DNA of 64,000 nt, taken from positions 4,030,001-4,094,000 of the forward strand of contig NZ_CP087710.1 in assembly GCF_020991065.1 (NCBI RefSeq), written 5' to 3'. This stretch comes from Nocardioides okcheonensis (GTDB taxonomy: Bacteria > Actinomycetota > Actinomycetes > Propionibacteriales > Nocardioidaceae). This document shows, piece after piece, positions 36,651 through 44,825 of the stretch; the stretch's first letter is position 1; each line of letters opens with the position of its first letter. The position numbers and the translations under genes were made by a program. The notes under the pieces were generated by a model. That model searched no databases and was not told the origin of the DNA. It worked only from the letters and a program-made list of their open reading frames with translations.

Positions 36651-36823
36651 GGCCGCTCCAGGACGCACCCGGCACCGGCGTGCCGGGTGCTGGCGACTCT
36701 AGACCTCGCGGGGCGCTGCGGGGACTGCGTCGCAAGAAGTGGAGAAAATCGGTCTGGTCCGCGTCATGACTGCGGCCGGGCGCCGTCACACCGGGGAGAA
36801 CGAGACCCAGTGGGGGGTGAGCC

Positions 36824-37564
36824 GTGAGGATCTTCGCCGGACGGTGGCGTCGGACCGCGGCACCCGCTCCTGGGGCGAGCGGGCCTGGTGCTCCGGGGAC
36901 GCGGTCGGGGTTGCCGCACCGGTTCCGGGCCGTGGGGGAGGCGCTCGCCTCGGGAGCGGGGGTTCTCGACGCCTGCGCCGCGGTGGGACGCGACCTGGCG
37001 AGGGACGGTGCGTCGCTGCACGAGGTGCTGGAGGGGCTGAGGGAGACCACGCGTGGGGTGACGGGCCAGGACCCGCCCTACGACGTGGTGTCCGCGGTGG
37101 TCAACGCGTGGGGCGAGACCACCCTCGGCTACCTCAACCAGCTCTCGTGCGACGACCCGCTCACCGGGCTCTCCAGCCAGGCCCACCTGCGCAGCCGGCT
37201 GTCCGAGCTGCACCGGGTCGGCGGGGACGTCCCGCCCGGTCACGTCCTCGTCGTGTGCGCGCCGCCGCTCGGCGACCCGTCGGACGAGCCCGTGGACCAC
37301 TTCACCCGGGCGATGCGGCTGGCCCGCACCGGCGAGATGGCCCGGACCGTGTTCGCCCGCGACGAGACCGTCGCCCGGCTGGGCAGCCACCGGGTGGCGG
37401 TGCTCGCCCGGCGCGACGACCGGCTCGAGCGGCGGGTGCGGCTGCTGGGGACGCTGGTCGGTGCCGCCCCGGGGACGGGCGCCGCCGTCCGGACCTGGGT
37501 GGAGGGGATCCCGGCGACCGACGAGACGACAGGCCTGCTGCTGGACCGGCTCGCCCGCGGCTAG
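36824..37564 (+). CDS. Degenerate GGDEF-like protein
   Basis: A 246-residue protein. DDPLTGLSSQAHLRSRLSEL (about residues 108-127) matches the conserved start of a GGDEF domain, and ARDETVARLGSHRVAVLARR lies where the GGDEF loop should be but has SHRVA instead of GG(D/E)EF. It therefore is unlikely to make cyclic di-GMP. The first 90 residues are Ala-rich and helical. No membrane segment. GTG 36824 is a tentative start; divergent from the tethered sigma factor. Confidence 0.6.
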   Translation: MRIFAGRWRRTAAPAPGASGPGAPGTRSGLPHRFRAVGEALASGAGVLDACAAVGRDLARDGASLHEVLEGLRETTRGVTGQDPPYDVVSAVVNAWGETTLGYLNQLSCDDPLTGLSSQAHLRSRLSELHRVGGDVPPGHVLVVCAPPLGDPSDEPVDHFTRAMRLARTGEMARTVFARDETVARLGSHRVAVLARRDDRLERRVRLLGTLVGAAPGTGAAVRTWVEGIPATDETTGLLLDRLARG

Positions 37565-37573
37565 GGTCGGGGC

Positions 37574-38332
37574 ATGTGCGGACGCTACGCATCCTCGCGC
37601 GAGGCCGACGACCTGGTGGACGAGTTCGAGGTCGTCGAGAGCCGGGTCGCGGCCCCGCTCGCCGCGGACTACAACGTCGCGCCGACCAAGGAGGTCTACG
37701 CGGTCGTCGAGCGGCCGCCGTCGCGCGGCTCGGACGAACCGCCGCAGCGCCAGCTGCGGGTCCTGACGTGGGGCCTGGTGCCGTCGTGGGCCAAGGACCC
37801 CTCGATCGGCAACCGGATGATCAACGCCCGGATGGAGACGGTCGCGGACAAGCCCGCCTACCGCAAGGCGTTCGCCACCCGTCGGGCGCTGCTGCCCGCC
37901 GACGGCTACTTCGAGTGGTACCCGACCGAGCGCACGGACGCGAAGGGCAAGCCGGTCAAGCAGCCCTTCTTCATCCGCCCGAAGGACGGCGGCGTGCTCG
38001 CGATGGCGGGGCTCTACGAGATCTGGCGCGACCCGTCGAAGGCCGAGGACGACCCCGACCGCTTCCGCTGGACGTGCACCGTGCTCACCACCGAGGCCGA
38101 GGACTCGCTGGGCCACATCCACGACCGGATGCCGCTGATGGTGGAGCGGGACCGCTGGGCGGCGTGGCTCGACCCGACCACGCCCGGAGACACCTCGCTG
38201 CTGGTGCCGGCCGCGCCGGGTCGGCTCGAGGCCTACGCCGTGCCGCGCCTGGTCAGCAACGTCCGCAACAACGGTCCCGAGCTCGTCGAGCCGCTGCCGC
38301 TCGAGCCTGACGGTCCCGAGGCGGACCGGTGA
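37574..38332 (+). CDS. SOS response-associated peptidase (SRAP, YedK/HMCES family)
   Basis: A 252-residue protein that caps abasic sites in single-stranded DNA. The catalytic Cys is residue 2 (MCGRYASS), exposed after removal of Met. Other conserved parts are YNVAPTKEVY, INARMETVADKPAYRKAF, LLPADGYFEWYP and the His in LGHIHDRMPLMV. Its stop overlaps the start of the next gene (GTGA). Confidence 0.93.
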   Translation: MCGRYASSREADDLVDEFEVVESRVAAPLAADYNVAPTKEVYAVVERPPSRGSDEPPQRQLRVLTWGLVPSWAKDPSIGNRMINARMETVADKPAYRKAFATRRALLPADGYFEWYPTERTDAKGKPVKQPFFIRPKDGGVLAMAGLYEIWRDPSKAEDDPDRFRWTCTVLTTEAEDSLGHIHDRMPLMVERDRWAAWLDPTTPGDTSLLVPAAPGRLEAYAVPRLVSNVRNNGPELVEPLPLEPDGPEADR

Positions 38333-38990
38333 GGCGGGCGACGGTCCGCAGCGTCGACACCCCGCACGGGGAGGGCCGGCTGCACACGCGACGGTCGCCG
38401 CGGCCGATCGCGACGCTGCTGCTGAGCCACGGCGCCGGGGGTGGCGTCGAGTCGCGCGACCTCTGGGCGCTGGCCGACGCCCTGCCCGCCCAGGGCGTGA
38501 GCGTCGTGCTGTTCGAGCAGCCGTGGCGGGTCGCCGGGCGCAAGGTCGCGACCGCGCCGCCGACCCTCGACGCGGCGCTGCGCCGTGCCGCCGACGTGAT
38601 GCGGGTGCGTACGCCCTCGTCGTCGGCGGTCGTTCGGCGGGCGCCCGGTCGGCGGCCCGCACGGCGAGGTCGCTGGGGGCGAGCGGCTGCCTGGCGCTGT
38701 CTTTCCCGCTGCACCCGCCCGGGCGGACCGAGGCGACCCGGCTGCCGGAGCTGCTGGGCGTCGGCCTGCCCACCCTCGTCGTGCAGGGGGAGCGGGACCC
38801 GATGGGTCGCCCGGAGGAGTTCCCCGACGACGCCAGGGACCTCGACCTGGTGGTCGTCCCGGGCGGCGACCACGGCCTCAAGGTCCCGGCGCAGGGCGAG
38901 GTCACCCAGGACGAGGCGATGGGCATCGTCGTGGAGTCGACGCTCGAGTGGCTGGTGCGGGAGGTGGCCGGGAATCGTTCACGGGGGTGA
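38329..38990 (+). pseudogene. Alpha/beta hydrolase (dienelactone-like) with a frameshift
   Basis: From GTG 38329 the first frame encodes LLLSHGAGGGVESRDLWALA and LDAALRRAADVMR, then loses the family pattern. A second frame picks it up at about 38605 with ALVVGGRSAGARSAARTARS, LVVQGERDPMG and VVPGGDHGLKVPAQGE, ending at 38990. Together they hold the full Ser-Asp-His triad of a KANL3/Tex30-type hydrolase. One base gained or lost at about 38600-38615 explains it. It could be a real inactivation or a sequencing error. The start is coupled to SRAP, and its 3' end carries the sigR promoter. Confidence 0.7.
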
Positions 38991-38997
38991 CGTGTTG
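38971..38997 (+). promoter_or_regulatory. SigR-type promoter for sigR-rsrA
   Basis: GGAAT at 38971-38975, an 18-base spacer and GTTG at 38994-38997 exactly fit the SigR/SigH consensus GGAAT-N18-GTT. It lies 90 bases before the sigR start, so sigR probably activates its own transcription on thiol stress. The -35 element lies inside the 3' end of the hydrolase gene. Confidence 0.8.
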
Positions 38998-39086
38998 GGA
39001 CCTGTGTGCAGTCACTGATCCTCGAACGACCCGGAGGCCGGGAGCGCGGCGTCGACGCTGCGTCCACAGCGCTACTGTGGGACGCG

Positions 39087-39746
39087 ATGACTGAATCGCT
39101 CACGGACGACACGTCCGCCACCGAGAAGCCCCTGGAGGAGGAGTCCTCCGAGGAGCGCTCGGCACGCTTCGAGCGCGACGCGCTCCCCTTCCTCGACCAG
39201 CTCTACGGCGCGGCGATGCGGATGACCCGCAACCCCGCCGACGCCGAGGACCTGGTGCAGGAGACCTTCGCGAAGGCCTACAGCGCCTTCCACCAGTTCA
39301 AGCCCGGCACCAACCTCAAGGCCTGGCTCTACCGGATCCTGACCAACACCTACATCAACTCCTACCGCAAGAAGCAGCGCCAGCCGCAGCAGTCGATGTC
39401 CGAGGACGTCGAGGACTGGCAGCTCGCCCGCGCCGAGTCGCACTCCTCGACCGGTCTGCGCTCCGCGGAGATGGAGGCGCTCGAGCACCTGCCCGACTCC
39501 GAGGTCAAGGACGCGCTCCAGCGCCTGCCCGAGGAGTTCCGGCTCGCGGTCTACCTCGCCGATGTCGAGGGGTTCCCCTACAAGGAGATCGCGGAGATCA
39601 TGGACACCCCGATCGGCACCGTGATGTCGCGGCTGCACCGGGGACGGCGCCAGCTGCGCGACATGCTCGCCGACTACGTCCGCGCCAACGACCTGCTGCC
39701 GGCGTCCGCCGTCGACGCGGCCACCGAGGGGGGGAAGAAGGCATGA
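39087..39746 (+). CDS. sigR: ECF sigma factor SigR/SigH (thiol-oxidative stress)
   Basis: A 219-residue ECF sigma factor. Region 2 is [20 protein letters not shown] then [13 protein letters not shown]; region 4 is [20 protein letters not shown] with [18 protein letters not shown]. The sequence is close to the SigR/SigH group. Its stop overlaps the rsrA start (ATGA). ATG 39087 is chosen because the acidic N terminus MTESLTDD is family-like; upstream codons lie in the promoter leader. A consensus SigR promoter precedes it. Confidence 0.92.
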   Translation: MTESLTDDTSATEKPLEEESSEERSARFERDALPFLDQLYGAAMRMTRNPADAEDLVQETFAKAYSAFHQFKPGTNLKAWLYRILTNTYINSYRKKQRQPQQSMSEDVEDWQLARAESHSSTGLRSAEMEALEHLPDSEVKDALQRLPEEFRLAVYLADVEGFPYKEIAEIMDTPIGTVMSRLHRGRRQLRDMLADYVRANDLLPASAVDAATEGGKKA

Positions 39747-40033
39747 GCCAGCACGAGCACGGCTCCCACGAGCACGGGCGCGACGACTGCGTCGACTACA
39801 TCGAGCGCATCGTCTACCTCCTCGACAACGAGCTCGACCAGGCCGACTGCGCCGTGGTGGAGATGCACCTGCGCGAGTGCGGCCCCTGCCTCGAGCGCTA
39901 CGACCTGCAGCGCGCGGTCAAGCAGCTGGTCCAGCGCTCGTGCTCGGAGGCTGCGCCGGAGTCCCTGCGCGACCGCGTGCGGCTGCAGCTGCGCGAGGTG
40001 AGCGTGCAGATCACCGAGCGTCGCGTCGACTGA
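39743..40033 (+). CDS. rsrA: Mycothiol-system anti-sigma factor RsrA
   Basis: A 96-residue zinc-binding redox switch that holds SigR until disulfide stress. The ZAS motif HLRECGPC (His-x3-Cys-x2-Cys) lies at about residues 43-50, with additional His and Cys upstream (HGRDDC). Several His residues enrich the N terminus. ATG 39743 overlaps the sigR stop. Paired with the promoter above, this is a complete autoregulated redox module. Confidence 0.93.
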   Translation: MSQHEHGSHEHGRDDCVDYIERIVYLLDNELDQADCAVVEMHLRECGPCLERYDLQRAVKQLVQRSCSEAAPESLRDRVRLQLREVSVQITERRVD

Positions 40034-40108
40034 CCGACGCCCGCCCGATTCGCCCCCCACGGGGTGGCTTTGACAGACTGCCCCGAGCACCGATTCCAGG
40101 AGGACGAC

Positions 40109-40183
40109 ATGGGCAAGACCGGACGCAAGCGCCGCGCTCGCAAGAAGAAGGGCGCGAACCACGGCAAGCGCCCCAACGCCTGA
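40109..40183 (+). CDS. Ribosomal protein bL37 (24 residues)
   Basis: The tiny frame MGKTGRKRRARKKK... ends GANHGKRPNA. This basic 24-residue protein matches bL37, seen in mycobacterial ribosome structures and usually missed by gene callers. AGGAGG at 40098-40103 lies 5 bases before the ATG. It follows rsrA, as its homologue does in Mycobacterium, and is closed by a T-run terminator. Confidence 0.9.
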   Translation: MGKTGRKRRARKKKGANHGKRPNA

Positions 40184-40209
40184 CGCGCTCCCGCACGTCA
40201 ATCGTGAGA

Positions 40210-40234
40210 GTCCCCGCCAGCGGCGGGGACTTTT
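40210..40234 (+). terminator. Rho-independent terminator after bL37
   Basis: GTCCCCGCC, loop AGC, GGCGGGGAC and TTTT form a textbook 9-bp hairpin with T run, 26 bases after the bL37 stop. It closes the sigR-rsrA-bL37 transcript and may also stop the convergent thioesterase gene. Confidence 0.9.
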
Positions 40235-40264
40235 GCACGTCCGGACGCCGGTCGTGACGTCGGG

Positions 40265-40639
40265 TCACAGCCGCGACAGGAAGCGCTCCGCGTCGACGAC
40301 GACCCGGGTGACCTCGCCCGCGGCGAGGACCTTGCCCGAGCCCGTGTCGCGGGCGCTGACGGTGAAGCGGCGCAGCCGGCCGTCGACGTAGGCGCTGGAC
40401 GCGGTGACCTCGACCTCGGCGCCGACCCGGCTGGCAGCGAGGTGCTCGACCTGGACGCGGGTGCCGACGCTGGTCGACCCCTCCGGCACGACGGGTGCCA
40501 CGCAGGCGCAGGTGGCCGCCTCGAGCCAGGCGAGCAGCCGGGGCGTGCCGAGCACCGGCAGCGACCCGCTGCCCACGGCCAGGGCGGTGTCGTCGTCGCC
40601 GACGACGAAGGTCAGCGTGGCGGGCTCGAGCTGCGACAT
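40265..40639 (-). CDS. Hot-dog thioesterase family protein
   Basis: A 124-residue single hot-dog domain resembling the FlK-type thioesterases. TPRLLAWLEAATCACVAPVV and the line GTRVQVEHLAASRVGAEVEV are typical of the family; the His in QVEHLAAS is a likely active-site residue. It probably hydrolyses a small acyl-CoA; substrate unknown. ATG 40639 starts at MSQLEPATLTF. Confidence 0.78.
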   Translation of the reverse strand: MSQLEPATLTFVVGDDDTALAVGSGSLPVLGTPRLLAWLEAATCACVAPVVPEGSTSVGTRVQVEHLAASRVGAEVEVTASSAYVDGRLRRFTVSARDTGSGKVLAAGEVTRVVVDAERFLSRL

Positions 40640-40707
40640 GGTGGGGCCTTCCTCAACAAAAGCGCGGCGGTGGGGCAACCTGAGGGTCGCAGACACGTCT
40701 ACCAGAC

Positions 40708-41244
40708 ATGAGCGCGAGGACCCTCCCGATGGTGCCGACGGTGGAGATCACCGAGCTCTACGCTGCCCACCGGCTGCCGCTGGTGCGGCTCGCGGTGCTG
40801 CTGGTCGACGACTTCGCCTCCGCCGAGGACGTCGTGCAGGACGCGTTCGCGGCGCTCGCCCGACGCCCGGACGCCGTGCGCGACCCGTCGAAGGCGCTCG
40901 CCTACCTGCGGACGTCGGTGGTCAACACCGCCCGCTCCGCGCTGCGCCGCCGCCGCACCGCTCGGGCGTACTCACCACCCCACGAGCTGTCGCCACCGAC
41001 GCCCGAGGACAGCGCGGTGCTGGCCGAGGAGCACCGCGAGGTGATCGCCGCGCTGCAGACCCTCGCGCCGCGGCAGCGTGAGGTGCTGGTGCTGCGCTAC
41101 TGGTCGAACCTGTCCGAGGCCGAGATCGCCCGGACGCTCGGGATCAGCCAGGGCACCGTGAAGTCCACCGCCAGCCGCGCGCTGGCGGCGCTGGAGAAGG
41201 CCATGACCACGACCACCACGACCTCGGGGAAGGAGCAGCGATGA
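40708..41244 (+). CDS. ECF sigma factor (SigE/SigM-like)
   Basis: A 178-residue ECF sigma factor. Region 2 contains LLVDDFASAEDVVQDAFAAL and region 4 LAPRQREVLVLRYWSNLSEA with LGISQGTVKSTASRALAALE, which is the SigE-like group of actinobacteria. It is directly followed, with ATGA overlap, by a large one-pass membrane protein that may act as its regulator. A poly-Thr stretch ends the protein. Confidence 0.9.
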   Translation: MSARTLPMVPTVEITELYAAHRLPLVRLAVLLVDDFASAEDVVQDAFAALARRPDAVRDPSKALAYLRTSVVNTARSALRRRRTARAYSPPHELSPPTPEDSAVLAEEHREVIAALQTLAPRQREVLVLRYWSNLSEAEIARTLGISQGTVKSTASRALAALEKAMTTTTTTSGKEQR

Positions 41245-42650
41245 GCGCCCACGACACGGTCCCCGAGCTCGAGGAGCGCCTCCGCGCCGCGCTGGCCGCA
41301 CGCGCCGACCTCGTCCGCCCCGAGGACCTCGAGCCCCTGGCGTCGACGTCCGTCGTCGCGCTGCGTCCCGCGTGGCGCTCGCCGTGGACCCTGCTGGCGG
41401 CGGCCGCGGTCGTCCTGCTGGTCCTGGGCGTGGTGGTCCAGGGCGTCGGCGGCCGGCCGCGCTCGGACGACGACGTCGCCCCGCAGCCGGACGGCCCACG
41501 AGTCACCCTCCCCGCGGACGTGGGCCGGGACTGGGGGACGGGCCTCGAGTCCACGCCGGCACGGGTCGACCTCGACGGAGACGGGACGAAGGAGAGGGTC
41601 GAGTTCCTCGCCGAGGACAACGGCACCTTCGACGGCCGGATCCGCCTGCAGACCACGCTCAGCAGCACCGGCGAGGAGGCCTACGGCGTCGCGGACGTCG
41701 CGTCGACCATCGGGATGGCGGCCGAGGGGGTCATCGACGCCGACGGTGACGGCGACCAGGAGCTGGTGGTGTTCGACGGTTCCCTCGACGACGGGGCGGG
41801 AGGGGCACCGCTCGTCTTCGACCTCCGCGACGGACTGCTGGTGCAGGCGGTCGCGGAGGAGCCCGACCTGCTGCTCCGCGGCGACCTGCAGGTGCCGGGC
41901 AGCCAGACCGAGTTCTACGACCTCTACCGGACCCACCAGTACTGGATCGACGGCGGCACGCTCTTCTCCGGGCAGTCGCGGGAGTCCTTCGCCCGGACCG
42001 GGATGACCTCGACGCAGCTCCCCGGGACCGTGCTCGACACCTGGTCGTGGCGCCTCGGCGACGACGGCGTGCTCCGCCCCGAGCCGGCCGGCTGCAAGGA
42101 GCTGGTCTTCGACATCCAGGACTGTGGTCCGGACTCGGGTGACCAGGTCCCCGACCTCACGCCCGCGACCGGGTCGATCGGGGTGGGCGAGGGCGCCGAG
42201 GTCACCGACGGCTACCCGTTCTCGATGCGGGTCGAGGCGGGCGATCCGCCGGTGCTGGTCGTCGAGGGGCAGGACGGGCGGACCCTCGAGCACGAGCTCG
42301 ACGTCGCGGACCCGCGGGTCGCGACCGTGCAGCCGGAGAGCATCTTCTCCGACGGCGAGGCGCTCGTGGTCACGTCCGCCTCCGACCCCACCCTCGTCCG
42401 GCTGCTCGTGCAGCGCGAGGACCGGATCGTGGCGCTCGAGCCGGTCGGCGAGGTGCCGCTGGAGGACGCCGACGACAACCGCACGTGGCTGACTGCCGCG
42501 GGCCAGGTGGTGTCGGCCACGGCGACGGAGGACGGGTCCTGGCAGCTCTGGTCCTGGACCATGACGGGCCGTGACCGCGTCGTCGCGCTGCCGGGCACCA
42601 CCGTCTGCTTCGACGACGTCGACGACCCGACCACCGCGCGCGGCTGCTGA
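41241..42650 (+). CDS. One-pass membrane protein with calcium-type DxDGDG repeats, sigma-coupled
   Basis: A 469-residue protein. A 47-residue cytosolic N terminus (PELEERLRAALAARADLVRP) precedes one transmembrane helix (residues 48-68), then a 400-residue outside part. That part carries DLDGDGTKERVEF (110-122) and DADGDGDQELVVFDG (166-180), motifs seen in FG-GAP/VCBS propeller repeats that bind calcium. No zinc anti-sigma motif is visible, but the N terminus plus overlap with the sigma gene suggests a regulator or target of it. No recognised family for the whole protein. Confidence 0.65.
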   Translation: MSAHDTVPELEERLRAALAARADLVRPEDLEPLASTSVVALRPAWRSPWTLLAAAAVVLLVLGVVVQGVGGRPRSDDDVAPQPDGPRVTLPADVGRDWGTGLESTPARVDLDGDGTKERVEFLAEDNGTFDGRIRLQTTLSSTGEEAYGVADVASTIGMAAEGVIDADGDGDQELVVFDGSLDDGAGGAPLVFDLRDGLLVQAVAEEPDLLLRGDLQVPGSQTEFYDLYRTHQYWIDGGTLFSGQSRESFARTGMTSTQLPGTVLDTWSWRLGDDGVLRPEPAGCKELVFDIQDCGPDSGDQVPDLTPATGSIGVGEGAEVTDGYPFSMRVEAGDPPVLVVEGQDGRTLEHELDVADPRVATVQPESIFSDGEALVVTSASDPTLVRLLVQREDRIVALEPVGEVPLEDADDNRTWLTAAGQVVSATATEDGSWQLWSWTMTGRDRVVALPGTTVCFDDVDDPTTARGC

Positions 42651-42652
42651 GG

Positions 42653-43132
42653 TCAGAGCCGCTTGCCGAAGGCGAGCAGCTCGACCCCCGGCAGCGGCGA
42701 CCAGTCGCGTGACGGGTCCCGGTCGTAGCCCAGGCGGCGGTAGATGCGGTGCGCGTCGGTCATCTCCGCCAGCGTGGAGAGCGCCATCGCGACCGCGCCG
42801 TGCGTGCGGGCCCGGTCCTCGCAGAGCCGGGCGAGGGCGGTGCCCGCGCCCCGGCCGCGGGCCTCGGGGTCGACCGCGAGCATCCGGAACTCGCCCTCGT
42901 CGTCGCGGCTGACCTCGCGGTAGGCCGAACCCGGCGGGCAGTAGGTGACGTTGCCGAGCAGCAGGTCACCGTCGACCGCGACCCAGAGCTCGCCGCCCGC
43001 GGCCCGTGCGGCCGCGTCGCGCAGGACCGCGACGTAGGGGTCGGCGGGTCCGAGGGTGAACGCGGCGTAGGCCCGCACGGTCAGCTCGCCGACCCGGTCG
43101 TGCTCCTCGGGACGGGCGAGCCTGACCTGCAC
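42653..43132 (-). CDS. GNAT-family N-acetyltransferase
   Basis: A 159-residue acetyltransferase. The acetyl-CoA loop is MLAVDPEARGRGAGTALARL (RGxGxA type), and the C-terminal strand ends MTDAHRIYRRLGYDRDP. GTG 43132 follows the TPP-enzyme stop by 2 bases, so both are probably one transcript. Substrate unknown. Confidence 0.85.
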   Translation of the reverse strand: MQVRLARPEEHDRVGELTVRAYAAFTLGPADPYVAVLRDAAARAAGGELWVAVDGDLLLGNVTYCPPGSAYREVSRDDEGEFRMLAVDPEARGRGAGTALARLCEDRARTHGAVAMALSTLAEMTDAHRIYRRLGYDRDPSRDWSPLPGVELLAFGKRL

Positions 43133-43134
43133 GC

Positions 43135-44805
43135 TCAGATCCCGAAGGTGCTGCGCGGGTAGGCGGCCTCGACGTCGGTGATCACGTTGACGAGGTAGGG
43201 GACGCCCGCGGCGTAGGCGCGGTCGAGGGCCGGGCCGATCTGCTTGGGGTCGGTGACCGTCTCGCCCGCGCCGCCGAGGGCCCGCACGACCTCGTCGTAG
43301 GGCGTGCGCTGCGCGAGGTCGGCGACCACGTCGTAGCCGTAGAGCATCTGCATCGGGCCCTTCTCCAGGCCCCAGGCGGAGTTGTTGCCCATCACCATGA
43401 CGACCGGCAGGTCGTGGCGGACGAGGGTGTCGACGTCCATCAGCGAGAAGCCGGCAGCACCGTCGCCGAGGAGCAGCGTCACCTGCGCGCTCGGACGGGC
43501 GATGCGGGCCGCGATCGCCGCGCCGAGACCGGCGCCGAGGCAGCCGTACGGTCCGGGGTCGAGCCAGCCGCCGGGACGCTGGGGCTCGACGTACTTGCCG
43601 GCGAAGGACACGAAGTCGCCGCCGTCGCCGATCACGACCGAGTCGTCGGCGAGGCGGGGGACGAGCTCGCCGTAGATGCGGGCGGGGTGGATCGGGTCGG
43701 CCTCCGCGGTGAGCAGCGCGGCGTCGCGCTCGGTGGCGGCGGCGACCAGGTCGGCGAGGTGGGTGGCCCAGTCGGACCAGTCGGGCTTCGCGCCGCGCTC
43801 GACCGCCGCCTGCAGGCCCTCCAGCACGGTGATGAGGTCGCCCGACACCGACCCGGCCAGGTCGGCGTGGCCGGACACCTGGGCGGGGGAGTCGGCGACG
43901 TGCACGACCCGCGCGAACGCGCCCTCGGGGTTCTTCTCCGGGCCGCCGAAGACGCCGTAGCCGAGCCGGAAGTCGAGCGGGGTGCCGACCACGACGACCA
44001 GGTCGGCGCCGGCGAGCGCGGCCCCGCGGGCCTTGGTGACCAGCGAGCGGTGGCCGCCGGGGACGATGCCTCGGCCCATGCCGTTGGTGAGGGTCGGGAC
44101 GCCCAGGTCCTCCACGAGGCGGAGCGCCGCCTGCTCCGCGTGGTCGGCCCAGACGTCGGTGCCGAGCACCAGCACCGGGCGCCGCGCCTCCGCGAGCAGC
44201 CGGGCGACGGCCGCGATCGCGTCGGGGTCGGGCTCGATCCGCTCGCCGCGGCCCTCGCGGACCTCGCCCGACGCGGGGGCGAAGAACTCGTCCATCGGGA
44301 CGTCGACGAAGACCGGTCCGCGGTGGCTGGAGCGGGCGAGCGTGAACGCCTCGTCCATGCCGGGCGCGACGTCGGCGGCGGTCATGAGGGTGCGCGCCGA
44401 CTTCGCGACGGGCGCGATGATCGGGGGCTGGTCGAGCTCCTGCAGGGAGCCGGTGCCCCACCGGTTCTGCGGGGCGCGTCCGCCCACGACGACCATCGGC
44501 GACCCGGCGAACTGGGCCTGGGCGATCGCGCTGATGCCGTTGGTGACGCCGGGACCGGCGGTCAGCACGGCCAGGCCCGGGACGCGGGTGAGCTTGCCGG
44601 TCGCCTCGGCCGCGAACGCCGCCGTCTGCTCGTGGCGCACGTCGAGCAGGCGCACGGCCGGCCCCTGTCCCTCCTGCTGCGTCTTCACCGCGCCGTCGTA
44701 CATCGGGAAGACGTGGGCCCCCGACAGGGTGAACATCGTCTCGACGCCGTGCGCGCGGGCGACGTGGACGGCGAGCTCGCCGCTGTGCCCCGTGATCTCG
44801 GTCAT
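43135..44805 (-). CDS. Thiamine-diphosphate enzyme (acetolactate synthase-like)
   Basis: A 556-residue three-domain TPP enzyme. The catalytic Glu lies in DVRHEQTAAFAAEATG, the central FAD/ADP-like domain includes RGAALAGADLVVVVGTPLDF, and the TPP-Mg site is LLLGDGAAGFSLMDVDTLV with later GNNSAWG. The sequence lies between acetolactate synthase and oxalyl/2-hydroxyacyl-CoA lyase-like enzymes. No regulatory subunit gene is adjacent, which argues against a biosynthetic acetolactate synthase. Exact reaction not assignable. Confidence 0.8.
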   Translation of the reverse strand: MTEITGHSGELAVHVARAHGVETMFTLSGAHVFPMYDGAVKTQQEGQGPAVRLLDVRHEQTAAFAAEATGKLTRVPGLAVLTAGPGVTNGISAIAQAQFAGSPMVVVGGRAPQNRWGTGSLQELDQPPIIAPVAKSARTLMTAADVAPGMDEAFTLARSSHRGPVFVDVPMDEFFAPASGEVREGRGERIEPDPDAIAAVARLLAEARRPVLVLGTDVWADHAEQAALRLVEDLGVPTLTNGMGRGIVPGGHRSLVTKARGAALAGADLVVVVGTPLDFRLGYGVFGGPEKNPEGAFARVVHVADSPAQVSGHADLAGSVSGDLITVLEGLQAAVERGAKPDWSDWATHLADLVAAATERDAALLTAEADPIHPARIYGELVPRLADDSVVIGDGGDFVSFAGKYVEPQRPGGWLDPGPYGCLGAGLGAAIAARIARPSAQVTLLLGDGAAGFSLMDVDTLVRHDLPVVMVMGNNSAWGLEKGPMQMLYGYDVVADLAQRTPYDEVVRALGGAGETVTDPKQIGPALDRAYAAGVPYLVNVITDVEAAYPRSTFGI

Positions 44806-44825
44806 GCCCGCAGGCTAACGGCTGC

